Positions 54,096 through 62,458 are shown, counted from the first letter of the stretch. The stretch: DNA of 64,000 bases from Sphingomonas guangdongensis (GCF_900199185.1 NZ_OBMI01000003.1:558001-622000); one strand, 5' to 3'. Notes: generated by a model from the sequence alone, not told the origin. Program-made: numbers and translations.

Positions 54096-54779
54096 TCACA
54101 TCGCGATCTCCTCGATGAGCAGCAGTGCGAGAAAGCCGACGAAGAACATCGCGCTGATGAGCGGAGAGTCCGGTTTCTCGTGCGCCTCGACCAGCAGCTC
54201 CTCGGTGACGAGGTAGAGCAGCGCCATCAGGCCGAAACTCAGGAATCCCGTGATCCACACCGGCGACAGCAGCGCCACGGGCTGCACGACGAGTGCGCCG
54301 ATCGGCACCAGCAGCGCAAGCGCGCAGGTTAGGCCGATCGCCTTCATCTTGCGATACCGGCTCGTCAGATCATTGGTGAGCGTCAGGGCCAGGAACAGCA
54401 CTTCGAGCGTCAGCGCGACCGCCAGCAACGTGCCCGCCTTCTCGCCGGCGATGAAGGCCAGACCCAGAACCAGGCCGTCAATAGCAAGATCGAGCCCGAT
54501 CGCGGCGAGCAGCGCCACGGGGCCGTCAAACCGGCCTTCCGCCGCCTTGAGGCCCAGCATTACCGCGACGCCGATCGCACCGCCGATCAGCGTCGCAGCC
54601 GGCGATCCCCCGTGCATCACCAGCGGCAGGATTTCGGTCGCCGCCGCGGCAAATACGACGCCGGCTGCAAGGTGCTGCATGGCGGCGACCAGCCTCTCGC
54701 CGGGTGTGCGCCACCCGGCGAGAAGCGCGCCGATCATGATCGCGATCATGGGGATCAGTGCGAACTTGAGCGCCGCCAT
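54096..54779 (-). CDS. ZIP-like divalent metal transporter
   Basis: 227 residues, about seven to eight helices. The metal-path motif is A-M-Q-H-L-A-A-G-V-V-F-A-A-A-A-T-E, with helices ending L-L-L-I-E-E-I-A-M. This matches ZIP-family membrane proteins found in metal-resistance operons; direction of transport cannot be told. It sits between the frameshifted DUF305 gene and the CzcA-type pump. Confidence 0.8.
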   Translation of the reverse strand: MAALKFALIPMIAIMIGALLAGWRTPGERLVAAMQHLAAGVVFAAAATEILPLVMHGGSPAATLIGGAIGVAVMLGLKAAEGRFDGPVALLAAIGLDLAIDGLVLGLAFIAGEKAGTLLAVALTLEVLFLALTLTNDLTSRYRKMKAIGLTCALALLVPIGALVVQPVALLSPVWITGFLSFGLMALLYLVTEELLVEAHEKPDSPLISAMFFVGFLALLLIEEIAM

Positions 54780-54804
54780 CGTCAGTCCCCCCTGCCAGAC
54801 GCGA

Positions 54805-57165
54805 TCATGCGGGTTGCGGCAGCGGCGCGCCGTCGTCCGCCCTATCCGCGTCGTCGACCTTGACCGCTTGCTGCCCGAACCGGGCGTAAAGCGTCGGCAG
54901 CACGAACAGCGTCAGCAGCGTCGCCGAGATCAGGCCGCCGATGACGACGGTCGCGAGCGGCTTCTGCACTTCCGCGCCGGCTCCGCTGGCGAATGCCATC
55001 GGTACGAAGCCGAGACTGGCGACCAGCGCGGTCATGACGACCGGGCGCAATCGCTGGAGCGCGCCCGTCCGCGCCGCTTCGGCCCGGTCCATGCCCGACC
55101 GGATCAGCTCCTGCACCGAACTAACCATGACGAGGCCGTTGAGGACCGCGATACCCGACAATGCGATGAATCCCACCGCGGCCGAGATCGAGAAGTCCAT
55201 GCCGCGAACGAACAGCAGCAGCACGCCTCCCACCAGCGCGAAGGGCACGCCGGTGAAGACGATCGCCGCATCGCGTACCGATCCCAAGGCCCCGTAGAGG
55301 AGCAGCAGGATCAGCACGAAGCACGCCGGCACCACGAGTTTGAGCCGCTGGCTGGCGGATTCGAGATTCTCGAACTGGCCGCCCCATTCGAGATAGCTGC
55401 CCGCCGGCAGGCGCACGCCGGCGACCGCCGCCTGCGCATCCGCGACCACGCTGCCGACGTCGCGTCCGCGGACGTTCGCCTGGACGACGACGCGGCGCTT
55501 GCCGTTCTCGCGGCTGATCTGGTTCGGCCCGTCGACGACGCCGATATCGGCGACGCTGGACAGCGGCACATAGCCACCGCCGGCGACCGGCACCTGCACC
55601 TGTTCGAGCAGCCCCAGGTCGGCGCGCTCGGCGTCCGACAGGCGGATGACCACCGGAAAGCGCCGGTCTCCCTCGAAGATCATGCCGGACTCGCGACCGC
55701 CGAGCGTGGCGGTGATGGTGTCCTGCACATCCTGCGCGGTGACGCCGACCCGTGCCATCGCGTCGCGGTTGACGCGAATGTCGAGCATGGGAAGTCCCGT
55801 CGTCTGTTCGACCTTCACGTCAGCCGCTCCTTGCGTCCGGCGAAGGATGCCGGCGATCTGTTCGGCGGTGCGGTTCATGGAGGCGAAGTCGTCGCCGAAC
55901 ACCTTCACCGCGATGTCGCCGCGCACGCCGGCGATCAGCTCGTTGAACCGCATCTGGATTGGCTGCGTGATCTCATAGGCGTTGCCCGGGAACTGCGCGA
56001 GCTTCGTCTCCAGCCGCTCGACCAGCGCGGCCTTCTCCAGTTTGGGGTCGGGCCATTCCGCATGCGGCTTCAGGATGACGAACATGTCGGTCGCGTTGGG
56101 CGGCATCGGGTCCGAAGCCAGCTCGGCCGTGCCCGTCTTGGAGAAGACGAACCGCACCTCGGGTTGCTTCGAGACCATGCGCTCGATCGGCACCTGCATC
56201 GCCTGGCTCTGCTGCACCGATGTCGCCGGAATGCGCAGCGCCTGGATGAGCAGGTCGCCCTCGTCGAGCTGGGGGAGGAACACCTGTCCCAGCGTCGTGA
56301 AGGCAAGCGCCGCGGCGACGAGGCTGACGACGCCGGCGCCGATGGTGATCGACGGTCGCTTCATCGCCTTCTCAAGGCCCGGTTCGTAGCGCTGCTTCAG
56401 CCACGAGATGATCCGCCCGTCCTCCTCGTTCACCCTCCGCGACAGCCAGATGGCGATCGCCGCAGGCACGAAGGTCAGCGACAGGACGAACGCGAACAGC
56501 AGCGCGATGATGACGGTGAGCGCCATCGGCACGAACGTCTTGCCCTCGACGCCGGTCAGCGTCAGCAAGGGCACATAGACGAGGATGATGATTGCCTGCC
56601 CGTACACGGACGGACGGATCATCTCGCGCGCCGCGGTCGCGACCGCCTCCAACCGCTCCTTGACGCTCAGCAGGCGACCTTCGTGATGCTGTTGCTCGGC
56701 GAGACGCCGCAACGCATTCTCGACGATGATGACGGCACCATCGACGATCAGCCCGAAGTCCAGCGCGCCGAGCGACATGAGGTTCGCCGAAACCCCCAGC
56801 CGTAACATTCCGAACCCGGTCAGCATCATCGTGACCGGGATGACCGCCGCGGCGATCAGCGCGGCGCGGAAGTTGCCGAGCAACAGGAACAGCACGACGA
56901 TGACGAGCAGTGCGCCTTCGCCGAGATTCTTCGCCACCGTCTTGATGGTGGAATTGACCAGGGCTGTGCGATCGAGGACCGGCTGCACCACTACGTCGGG
57001 TGGCAGCGAGGCGTTGATCGACTTCAACCGATCGGCGACCGCGGTCGCGACGTTGCGGCTGTTCTGTCCGATCCGCATCACCGCGGTGCCGACGACGACC
57101 TCCGTGCCGTTCTCCGACGCCGATCCCATGCGGATCGCCTGACCCGTCTTAGGGTCAGGACTCAT
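54805..57165 (-). pseudogene. CzcA/CusA-type RND efflux pump, N-terminus lost at an IS
   Basis: About 782 residues of a heavy-metal RND pump normally near 1,040. Present: the tail of the porter domain (R-M-G-S-A-S-E-N-G), the membrane block with L-D-F-G-L-I-V-D-G-A-V-I-I-V-E-N (proton relay Asp), the second porter domain, and the C-terminal helices. About 280 N-terminal residues, including TM1, are missing: sequence stops at the IS end (57152). The first codons of the remaining frame come from the IS (ATG 57165). No matching N-terminal half is found beyond the IS. Almost certainly non-functional. Confidence 0.85.
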
Positions 57166-57987
57166 TGGTCATAGCCAGAAGATGACGGTGGCCGCGAGGG
57201 CGACGGCAGAGAAGAAGACGGTTGGGCAGCGGTCGTAGCGAGTTGCGACGCGGCGCCAATCCTTCAGACGGCCGAACATGATCTCGATGCGGCTGCGGCG
57301 CCGGTAGCGGCGCTTGTCGTATCTGACCGGCTCGTTGCGCGATCTGCGGCCCGGGATGCAGGGCTGGATGCCTTTGGCTTCCAGGGCGTCTCTGAACCAA
57401 TCGGCATCATAACCACGGTCGCCAAGCAGCCACTGTGCTTTCGGCAGATCGTCGAGCAAGGCTGCCGCGCCGGTGTAGTCGCTGACCTGCCCGGCGGTCA
57501 TGAAGAAGCTCAAGGGCCGCCCGTCCGCATCGCTGACGGCGTGCAGTTTGGTGTTCATGCCGCCTTTCGTGCGGCCGATCAGACGGCCGAGATCCCCTTT
57601 TTTACCCGCAGACTCGATGCCGTGCGGTGTGCCTTCAGGTAGGTCGCGTCGATCATGACGGTCTTCGGCACGGCCTCCGCTGCCGCGAGACCTTCCATCA
57701 TTCGCAGGAAAATACCCCTCTCGCTCCACCGCTTCCAGCGATTGTAGAGCGTCTTGTGCGGCCCATAGTCCTTCGGTGCATCACACCAGCGTAGCCCGTT
57801 GCGATTGACGAAAATGATGCCGCTGAGCACCCGCCGATCATCGACCCGAGGCTTGCCATGGCTCTTGGGAAAGAACGGTTGCAGACGCGCCATCTGCTCA
57901 TCCGTCAGCCAGTACAGGTCGCTCATCCACTCTCTCCTCACGGAGCCTGAATCAGATCGCGCCTCCCACATCAATGGGTCCTGACCC
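57152..57987 (-). mobile_element. IS5-family insertion sequence (IS427-like), 836 bp
   Basis: Near-perfect terminal inverted repeats (GGGTCAGGACTCATTG at 57152 and the complement of GGGTCAGGACCCATTG ending at 57987) are flanked by TA on both sides (57150-57151 and 57988-57989). It carries one transposase in two frames. The left flank is the truncated RND gene; the right flank is unrelated, so either the insertion accompanied a deletion or two copies recombined. Confidence 0.88.
57169..57926 (-). CDS. IS5-family DDE transposase, two frames joined by -1 frameshift
   Basis: Frame A (57926 to 57579) gives the N-terminal DUF4096-type domain and first Asp (VMIDATYLKAH); frame B (57729 to 57169) gives the second Asp (LLGDRGYDADWF) and the Glu (R-I-E-I-M-F-G-R-L-K). 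A canonical A-AAA-AAG slippery heptamer at 57597-57603 (minus strand) lies in the overlap and gives -1 frameshifting to fuse them into about 252 residues. Start ATG 57926 with an AGGAGAG ribosome site. Confidence 0.88.
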
Positions 57988-57989
57988 TA

Positions 57990-58148
57990 GGGACGATCAA
58001 GCAGTAAGCGAGGCCTGCCGCCGGCCCGTGCTCTACTGCGCTGGCGTGTGCCACGCCGCTCCGCGGAACCCCGTCGCCGGGTTTCCGCCCGTGCGGGTGA
58101 CGATCAGACTAGGCCACAAAGGGCCGCCCTCGCGGGCAGGCGTTGCTC
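57990..58148. other. Non-coding stretch right of the IS
   Basis: About 160 bases without an open frame of interest. It contains GTGTGCCACG at 58046-58055, a half-site of the palindromes found at 59089, 62441 and 63322. No RND-pump sequence is recognisable here. Confidence 0.4.
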
Positions 58149-58490
58149 ATGCGGGGAACCGCTCCAATGCTTGAGCGCGGTTCTCCCGCCGCCGTCCTGA
58201 TCGGCCGTTGGGGCATGGCGCTGTCCCTTGTCGTCGGCGCCGTCCTGGCCGGTCGCCTCATCCGTGCTTTCCCCTACCTGCTCCCCAACCGCCTTCCCGG
58301 CCTGGTCCTCTACGAGCTGGGGCCAGCGCTGATCCTCGGGGTGGCGATCGGGGCCGCCATCGCCATCACGCACGACTTGCGCCCCGGCATCCGGGCGCGG
58401 CTCGCGCTGTTCGCGCTCGCCGCGCTGGTCGCCGGCGCCGTCACGCTGGCCGTCGAGTTTGACGCAGCCTTGCAAGGACGTTGGCTATGA
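58149..58490 (+). CDS. Small membrane protein of unknown function
   Basis: About 113 residues with three to four hydrophobic helices (GMALSLVVGAVLAG, LPGLVLYELGPALILGVAIG, LALFALAALVAGAVTL). No family recognised. ATG 58149 and ATG 58167 are both possible. Its stop overlaps the ATG of the next gene (ATGA), so the two are coupled. Confidence 0.6.
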   Translation: MRGTAPMLERGSPAAVLIGRWGMALSLVVGAVLAGRLIRAFPYLLPNRLPGLVLYELGPALILGVAIGAAIAITHDLRPGIRARLALFALAALVAGAVTLAVEFDAALQGRWL

Positions 58491-59089
58491 GGAAGCAGCA
58501 ACGGTTCGTCGCCATCGAAGGGCCGGTCTCGTATATCATCGGTTTTCACGACACGACCGACGTAAGCGTGACCCAACACACGACCCACCGCGCAGACCCC
58601 GCCGTGCCCATTTCGCATCCCGGTGATACGATCCACCGGACCGGCCTGACCCGCGCGGAGACGCATACCTTCGTGAATACCTCCCGCGAGTTCGCGATGC
58701 TGTTCGAGGTCAACGGCCACACGCTCAAGCTGTGCGCGAGCGACTATATCGCCTTGGCCGTCGGCGACCGCGTTCGTGCCGTATGCGAGCCCATTCCGGA
58801 CTGCCCCATGCTGGTCCGCGACTGGCATAATCAGACGCGGGGCATCCGCTTGCGCGACCTTCCCACCCCGCTCGCCAGCGTCGCGACGGAGATCTGCTTC
58901 AGCCTGATCCTGCTCGTCATCGGCTTGGGAGCGGTCTTCCTGTCGGGCGATGACGGGGACGCGCGCACCTTCACGCTGATCGGATGCGGCCTCGTCGCCT
59001 TTGCCGCGCTATGCGCCCTATCGGCCAATCGTGGCGCAGCGCGCACCGCCCGAACCCACGCCGAACTGGATCGCCTTACACGACGATGA
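58487..59089 (+). CDS. Membrane protein with soluble N-terminal domain, unknown function
   Basis: 200 residues. The first 115 are soluble and beta-rich (VSYIIGFHDTTDVSVTQHT, NTSREFAMLFEVNG) and the rest has two helices (CFSLILLVIGLGAVFLSG, FTLIGCGLVAFAALCAL) before a basic C-terminus. No family recognised. It starts at ATG 58487, overlapping the previous stop; its own stop touches the first palindrome. Confidence 0.65.
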   Translation: MRKQQRFVAIEGPVSYIIGFHDTTDVSVTQHTTHRADPAVPISHPGDTIHRTGLTRAETHTFVNTSREFAMLFEVNGHTLKLCASDYIALAVGDRVRAVCEPIPDCPMLVRDWHNQTRGIRLRDLPTPLASVATEICFSLILLVIGLGAVFLSGDDGDARTFTLIGCGLVAFAALCALSANRGAARTARTHAELDRLTRR

Positions 59090-59110
59090 GGTGTGCCACG
59101 TGGCACACCT
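59089..59110. repeat. Palindromic element, copy 1 (left border of the defence module)
   Basis: Perfect 22-base palindrome AGGTGTGCCACGTGGCACACCT. It lies between convergent gene ends: its first base is the last base of the upstream stop codon, and the minus-strand membrane gene stops at 59109. The same core recurs at 62442-62457 and 63322-63343. It could be an operator, a bidirectional terminator or a recombination site. Confidence 0.85.
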
Positions 59111-59726
59111 ATCTGCGCGGTGCGCCGCAACCTACTTCTTGGCAGGCGCCGGAGGCGGCGGCGGCGGTGGTGGGGCGACCGGAGCCCGTGGCGCCGGAAC
59201 AACGCCCGTTTGAGGCTGCGACACGCCCCCCGGCGGCAACGGCGCGCGTGGCGGCGGCGCTATCCCCCTCGATCCGCCCGATCGGGATGGCGGCGGTGCT
59301 GGCGGAGGGGCTGGCTTCTCGCTCATTGATACTGACCACGTTCGCTGTGACAAAAGAGAACAAACATAGAAGAGCGGCGGGAAATGACCATAGCGCGAAC
59401 CCGTTGAGACGTTCGGACCAAGCCGCTACCGGCGGGATATCGTCGTAGAGGGCAGCTCGCCGCGCATCGACCGCCTTACGCGCCGTCGCGAAGCTCACCG
59501 TCAGGGCAAGAAGCCCCAAAACATCGATCGCCCATCCGGCAACCAAGGCATACGGCCACACCGCCTTGGCAAGCGGAACCGCGCTTCCTACAAATGACAC
59601 AGAAGCGGCAAATAGCGCCGTGTGTGCAAGTGCAACAAAGCTGTCGCGTGCAGCTTCGTTTTGAGCATGGGCGGTATCCAGAGCTTGCAGCTCATGCTTA
59701 AAGTCGTCGGGCGTTCGCTGATTCAT
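59109..59726 (-). CDS. Membrane protein divergent from the TIR gene
   Basis: 205 residues in this frame. A helical N-terminus (DDFKHELQALDTAHAQNEAA) precedes three to four membrane helices (FVALAHTALFAASVSFVGSA, WPYALVAGWAIDVLGLLAL, FALWSFPAALLCLFSFVTAN). The C-terminal part in this frame looks unlike protein, whereas frame +1 gives a Pro-rich tail ending in P-A-P-A-K-K. ATG 59726 is only 34 bases from the TIR start on the other strand. It may be a membrane effector or partner of the module; this is inference from position only. Confidence 0.6.
   Translation of the reverse strand: MNQRTPDDFKHELQALDTAHAQNEAARDSFVALAHTALFAASVSFVGSAVPLAKAVWPYALVAGWAIDVLGLLALTVSFATARKAVDARRAALYDDIPPVAAWSERLNGFALWSFPAALLCLFSFVTANVVSINEREASPSASTAAIPIGRIEGDSAAATRAVAAGGRVAASNGRCSGATGSGRPTTAAAASGACQEVGCGAPRR
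59132..59326 (-). CDS. Proline-rich tail or short overlapping frame
   Basis: 64 residues from ATG 59326, Pro-rich throughout (P-P-P-A-P-P-P and a final run of eight Pro) and ending A-P-A-K-K. It overlaps the end of the membrane gene at 59109-59726 in another frame. Either it is the true C-terminus joined by a frameshift or a chance GC-rich frame. Low support for an independent gene. Confidence 0.35.
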   Translation of the reverse strand: MSEKPAPPPAPPPSRSGGSRGIAPPPRAPLPPGGVSQPQTGVVPAPRAPVAPPPPPPPPAPAKK

Positions 59727-59760
59727 TATCGAAATAGAACCATAATGGAGGATGTTGGAA

Positions 59761-60132
59761 ATGGCTGATAAGAAAGTGCTCTTCATCGCGTTCGCCATCG
59801 AGGATGAACGGCAGCGTGACTTCCTCAAAGGGCAGTCGCTCCATCCGCGGCAGCCATTCGAGTTTATCGATATGTCGGTGAAGGAGCCATACGACAAAGA
59901 CTGGAAGGATCGTGTCCGCACGCGGATCAAGCGCTCGCATGGTGTGATCGTTCTGGTCAGCAAGAACTCGGCAGCCTCGACGGGCCAGAAGTGGGAAATC
60001 CAGTGCGCCCAGGAAGAGGGCAAGCCGATCCAAGGCATCTACGCCTATAAGGATGATCGCGCCTCGATCGCGGGCGTCAGCACCGTTGCCTGGAGCGACG
60101 CCAACATCACCAACTTCATCGATTCACTCTGA
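59761..60132 (+). CDS. TIR-like domain protein (MTH538/ThsB type)
   Basis: 123 residues, one domain. [15 protein letters not shown] (first strand and acidic loop), [33 protein letters not shown], and [16 protein letters not shown] with the Glu in the usual catalytic place. This is the DUF1863/ThsB-like TIR group, which in Thoeris systems turns NAD into cyclic ADP-ribose-type signals upon phage infection. ATG 59761 has GGAGG 9 bases before it; ATG 59752 is an alternative. Thirteen bases before the caspase gene. Confidence 0.88.
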   Translation: MADKKVLFIAFAIEDERQRDFLKGQSLHPRQPFEFIDMSVKEPYDKDWKDRVRTRIKRSHGVIVLVSKNSAASTGQKWEIQCAQEEGKPIQGIYAYKDDRASIAGVSTVAWSDANITNFIDSL

Positions 60133-60145
60133 GCCGGAGGCGACG

Positions 60146-61135
60146 GTGCGCAAGGCCCTGATCGTCGGTATCGACCATTACGAGAAAATCGGGAACCTCA
60201 GCGGGTGCGTGAACGACGCGCACTCGGTGAAGGCCATGCTCGAGCGCCACGCCGACGGCACCGTCAACTTCGCTACACCTAAGCTCCTGACCGGCACCGG
60301 TCCCGGCGATCTGGTCGATCGCGAGGAGCTGAAGGCGGCTGTCCGCGAACTCTATGCCGACGACGCGGACATCGCCCTGTTCTACTTCGCCGGGCATGGC
60401 TTCATCGAGGACACCGGCGGCTACCTCTGCACCAGCGACAGCCGCAGCGGCGACGATGGCCTGCCGCTTTCAGACATCATGACGCTCGCTGCCAATTCCG
60501 GGGCGAAGAACAAGATCATCATCCTCGATAGCTGCCATAGTGGCGCTGCCGGGGAACGTCCCACCCATCCCGCTGCGGAAATCCGCGACGGCATGACCAT
60601 CCTCACAGCGTCCACCGCCGAGCAATATGCGATGGAGGTCGAAGGGGGCGGTGCCGGCGTGTTCACCAGCCTGTTCGTCGACGCGCTCGGCGGCGCCGCC
60701 GCCAACCTGCTGGGCGACGTCACGCCGGGCAGCGTCTATGCTCATATCGACCAGTCGCTTGGGCCGTGGAAGCAGCGCCCGGTGTTCAAGACGAATGTCA
60801 AAACCTTCGTGTCGCTGCGCAAGGCGGCACCCCCGATCGCGCTGACCGATCTTCAGGCGCTGGCGAAGCATTTTCCGACCGCCACTTACCAATTCCCTCT
60901 CGATCCGGCATTTGAGCCCGAGCGGTCGGAGGAGCAGAAGAACGACCCCTCCATTCCACCGCCGGACCCGGAGAAAACCGCGATATTCGCGGTGCTCCAA
61001 CGGTATGTGAGGGTCAACCTCGTGCGCCCCGTCGATGCACCGCATATGTGGCACGCAGCGATGGGCAGCAAAGCCTGCGAGCTGACTGTATTGGGCGAGC
61101 ATTATCGAAGTCTGGTGGAAAGCGGGCTGATCTAA
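60146..61135 (+). CDS. Caspase-like (peptidase C14) protease with C-terminal sensor-like domain
   Basis: 329 residues. The caspase fold begins at [12 protein letters not shown]; catalytic His is in F-Y-F-A-G-H-G-F (near residue 85) and catalytic Cys in [10 protein letters not shown] (near 130). After a linker, the C-terminal domain (from about residue 270: [30 protein letters not shown]) is conserved among bacterial caspase-like defence proteins. GTG 60146 follows a GGAGG ribosome site 6 bases away. With the TIR gene it matches type IV Thoeris, in which a TIR-made signal activates the protease. Confidence 0.9.
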   Translation: MRKALIVGIDHYEKIGNLSGCVNDAHSVKAMLERHADGTVNFATPKLLTGTGPGDLVDREELKAAVRELYADDADIALFYFAGHGFIEDTGGYLCTSDSRSGDDGLPLSDIMTLAANSGAKNKIIILDSCHSGAAGERPTHPAAEIRDGMTILTASTAEQYAMEVEGGGAGVFTSLFVDALGGAAANLLGDVTPGSVYAHIDQSLGPWKQRPVFKTNVKTFVSLRKAAPPIALTDLQALAKHFPTATYQFPLDPAFEPERSEEQKNDPSIPPPDPEKTAIFAVLQRYVRVNLVRPVDAPHMWHAAMGSKACELTVLGEHYRSLVESGLI

Positions 61136-61136
61136 C

Positions 61137-61415
61137 ATGGCAAAGCCTCTCGCCGCTGACGCCCGTAAGACCTTGGTCGAACGCCTCGCCGCGATCGAAC
61201 ATGAGCGCTGGTCGCATTGGCAGCGCTACATGCACGGCAAGGCGACCAAACAGGAGGACGGCTCGTTGCTGATCCCCGCCGATCTTGTCGAACGCTGGGA
61301 AAAGCAGATTGCGACCGACTATGCCGATCTTCCCGCCGATGAGCAGGAGAGCGACAAGGAGCAGGTGGAGCGATACCTGCCCATCATTGAGGACGCCTTT
61401 CGCTCAGGGGAGTAA
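61137..61415 (+). CDS. Small RyR-like domain protein
   Basis: 92 residues. I-E-H-E-R-W-S-H-W-Q-R-Y-M-H, I-P-A-D-L-V-E-R-W, and Y-A-D-L-P-A-D-E-Q-E-S-D-K-E-Q-V follow the RyR-repeat pattern (H-x-x-W, L-x-x-W, L-x-x-x-x-K-x-x-D-R). In prokaryotes RyR domains occur in nucleotide-signal and conflict systems, where a sensor role has been predicted. ATG 61137 overlaps the end of the caspase gene by context (1-base gap), so it belongs to the same transcript. Confidence 0.75.
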   Translation: MAKPLAADARKTLVERLAAIEHERWSHWQRYMHGKATKQEDGSLLIPADLVERWEKQIATDYADLPADEQESDKEQVERYLPIIEDAFRSGE

Positions 61416-61428
61416 TCAGCGTCCGTTC

Positions 61429-61457
61429 TTGACAACACCAGGCTCATCGCTCATATC
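61429..61457 (+). promoter_or_regulatory. Possible sigma-70 promoter for the DUF3800 gene
   Basis: TTGACA (61429-61434), 17 bases, CATATC (61452-61457). The -35 matches consensus and the -10 is weak. It would give a leader of about 75 bases containing the hairpin at 61497-61515. By-eye call only. Confidence 0.35.
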
Positions 61458-61496
61458 TGTTGACGGACGCGGCTCACGGGCTGCCCCAATTCCGAG

Positions 61497-61518
61497 GCCC
61501 ACGCTTAGCGTGGGCTTT
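61497..61518 (+). terminator. Hairpin between the RyR-like and DUF3800 genes
   Basis: Perfect 8-bp stem GCCCACGC, TTA loop, GCGTGGGC followed by TTTCG. It could terminate the TIR-caspase-RyR transcript or act as an attenuator in the leader of the DUF3800 gene, since a promoter-like pair lies upstream. Confidence 0.5.
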
Positions 61519-61537
61519 CGCGATTCTGGGGACCTGC

Positions 61538-62371
61538 ATGCTGTATTTCGCTTATCTCGACGAGTTTGGCCACATCGGCCCGTATGTCGCGCGCGACGAT
61601 CCCGCCTACAATGACAGTCCCGTTTTCGGGCTCGGGGGCATGATCCTCCCCTACTCATCCGTGCGGCAATTCTCGACCTGGTTCTACCAGCTCAAATGCA
61701 ACATGCTGGCTTGGGAGATCGGGCAAAGCGGCCAGCATCCCGCGACATGGGAGAAGAAGGGCTCGGCCCTCTTCACCAGCATGAACGTCGAGAAATACCG
61801 GCAGGTTCGCACGGCGGCCAATCGCATCCTCAACAAGATCCGCGCAAGCGGCGGGCATGTCTTCTACGTTGGCCTCGAGAAGAACCGCCCCGTCGCGGAG
61901 TTTAAGGCGCAGGCGCTTTACCTCACGGTCCTGGGCGAGGCGATGAAGCGCCTCAACCAATATGCCGATCAGAACGACGCCGATATGGTCATCGTCATGG
62001 ACGAGCATCAGGATCGCGACGCCATCCTGACTCGCGCGAGCCAAGCCATGTATGGTGGCCCCTCCCCCCGGCGTCGCATCATCGAGCCGCCCTTCCAAGT
62101 CGAGAGCGAACGCTACCAGACATGCCAGTGCGCCGACTGGCTATGTGGTCTGGTCGGCCGCGTCGGCGCCTATCAGGCGCGCCCCGACGAATGGGCTGAC
62201 ATGGCTTGGTCGCAGACCTACTTTCAGGACCGGCTCGACGCGGCATCGGTGCGAAGCTCGATCCGCCTGCAAACGGCCGCTACCGAGGTCGAAACGGTGG
62301 AAGCCCTACCCGCCGTCGTCGATACAGGTCTCGCACAGCCTGCACCGGGCAACGACGACACGCCGGCCTGA
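61538..62371 (+). CDS. DUF3800 family protein
   Basis: 277 residues. The N-terminus is F-A-Y-L-D-E-F-G-H-I-G, the usual DUF3800 acidic motif; later V-I-V-M-D-E-H-Q-D-R-D-A and C-Q-C-A-D-W-L-C-G-L-V-G. DUF3800 is an RNase H-like family seen often in phage-defence islands and mobile elements; activity unproven. ATG 61538 is chosen because the motif starts five residues later. It lies 122 bases after the RyR-like gene on the same strand. Confidence 0.85.
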   Translation: MLYFAYLDEFGHIGPYVARDDPAYNDSPVFGLGGMILPYSSVRQFSTWFYQLKCNMLAWEIGQSGQHPATWEKKGSALFTSMNVEKYRQVRTAANRILNKIRASGGHVFYVGLEKNRPVAEFKAQALYLTVLGEAMKRLNQYADQNDADMVIVMDEHQDRDAILTRASQAMYGGPSPRRRIIEPPFQVESERYQTCQCADWLCGLVGRVGAYQARPDEWADMAWSQTYFQDRLDAASVRSSIRLQTAATEVETVEALPAVVDTGLAQPAPGNDDTPA

Positions 62372-62373
62372 CT

Positions 62374-62393
62374 CCGGCGGGTCAATCCGCCGG
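62374..62393 (+). terminator. Hairpin after the DUF3800 gene
   Basis: 7-bp stem CCGGCGG, 6-base loop, CCGCCGG directly after the stop codon. There is no U-tract, so it may be a weak or Rho-assisted terminator. Confidence 0.4.
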
Positions 62394-62440
62394 CATATCA
62401 CTCGGCCGGGTCGGACGCATCGTTCCAGCGATGAAGAGGG

Positions 62441-62458
62441 GTGTGCCACGTGGCACAG
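62441..62458. repeat. Palindromic element, copy 2
   Basis: Core TGTGCCACGTGGCACA (62442-62457) is identical to copies 1 and 3; the outer bases are degenerate. It lies about 70 bases after the DUF3800 stop and 120 before the next gene, at the right border of the defence block. Confidence 0.8.

Noticed and set aside
54250..56805. 851-residue plus-strand open frame opposite the RND pump
   Set aside because: Arg/His/Gln-rich antisense translation; the minus strand encodes clear RND membrane helices.
57990..58148. Possible N-terminal remainder of the RND pump right of the IS
   Set aside because: No frame on the minus strand resembles the porter domain or TM1 of CzcA/CusA.
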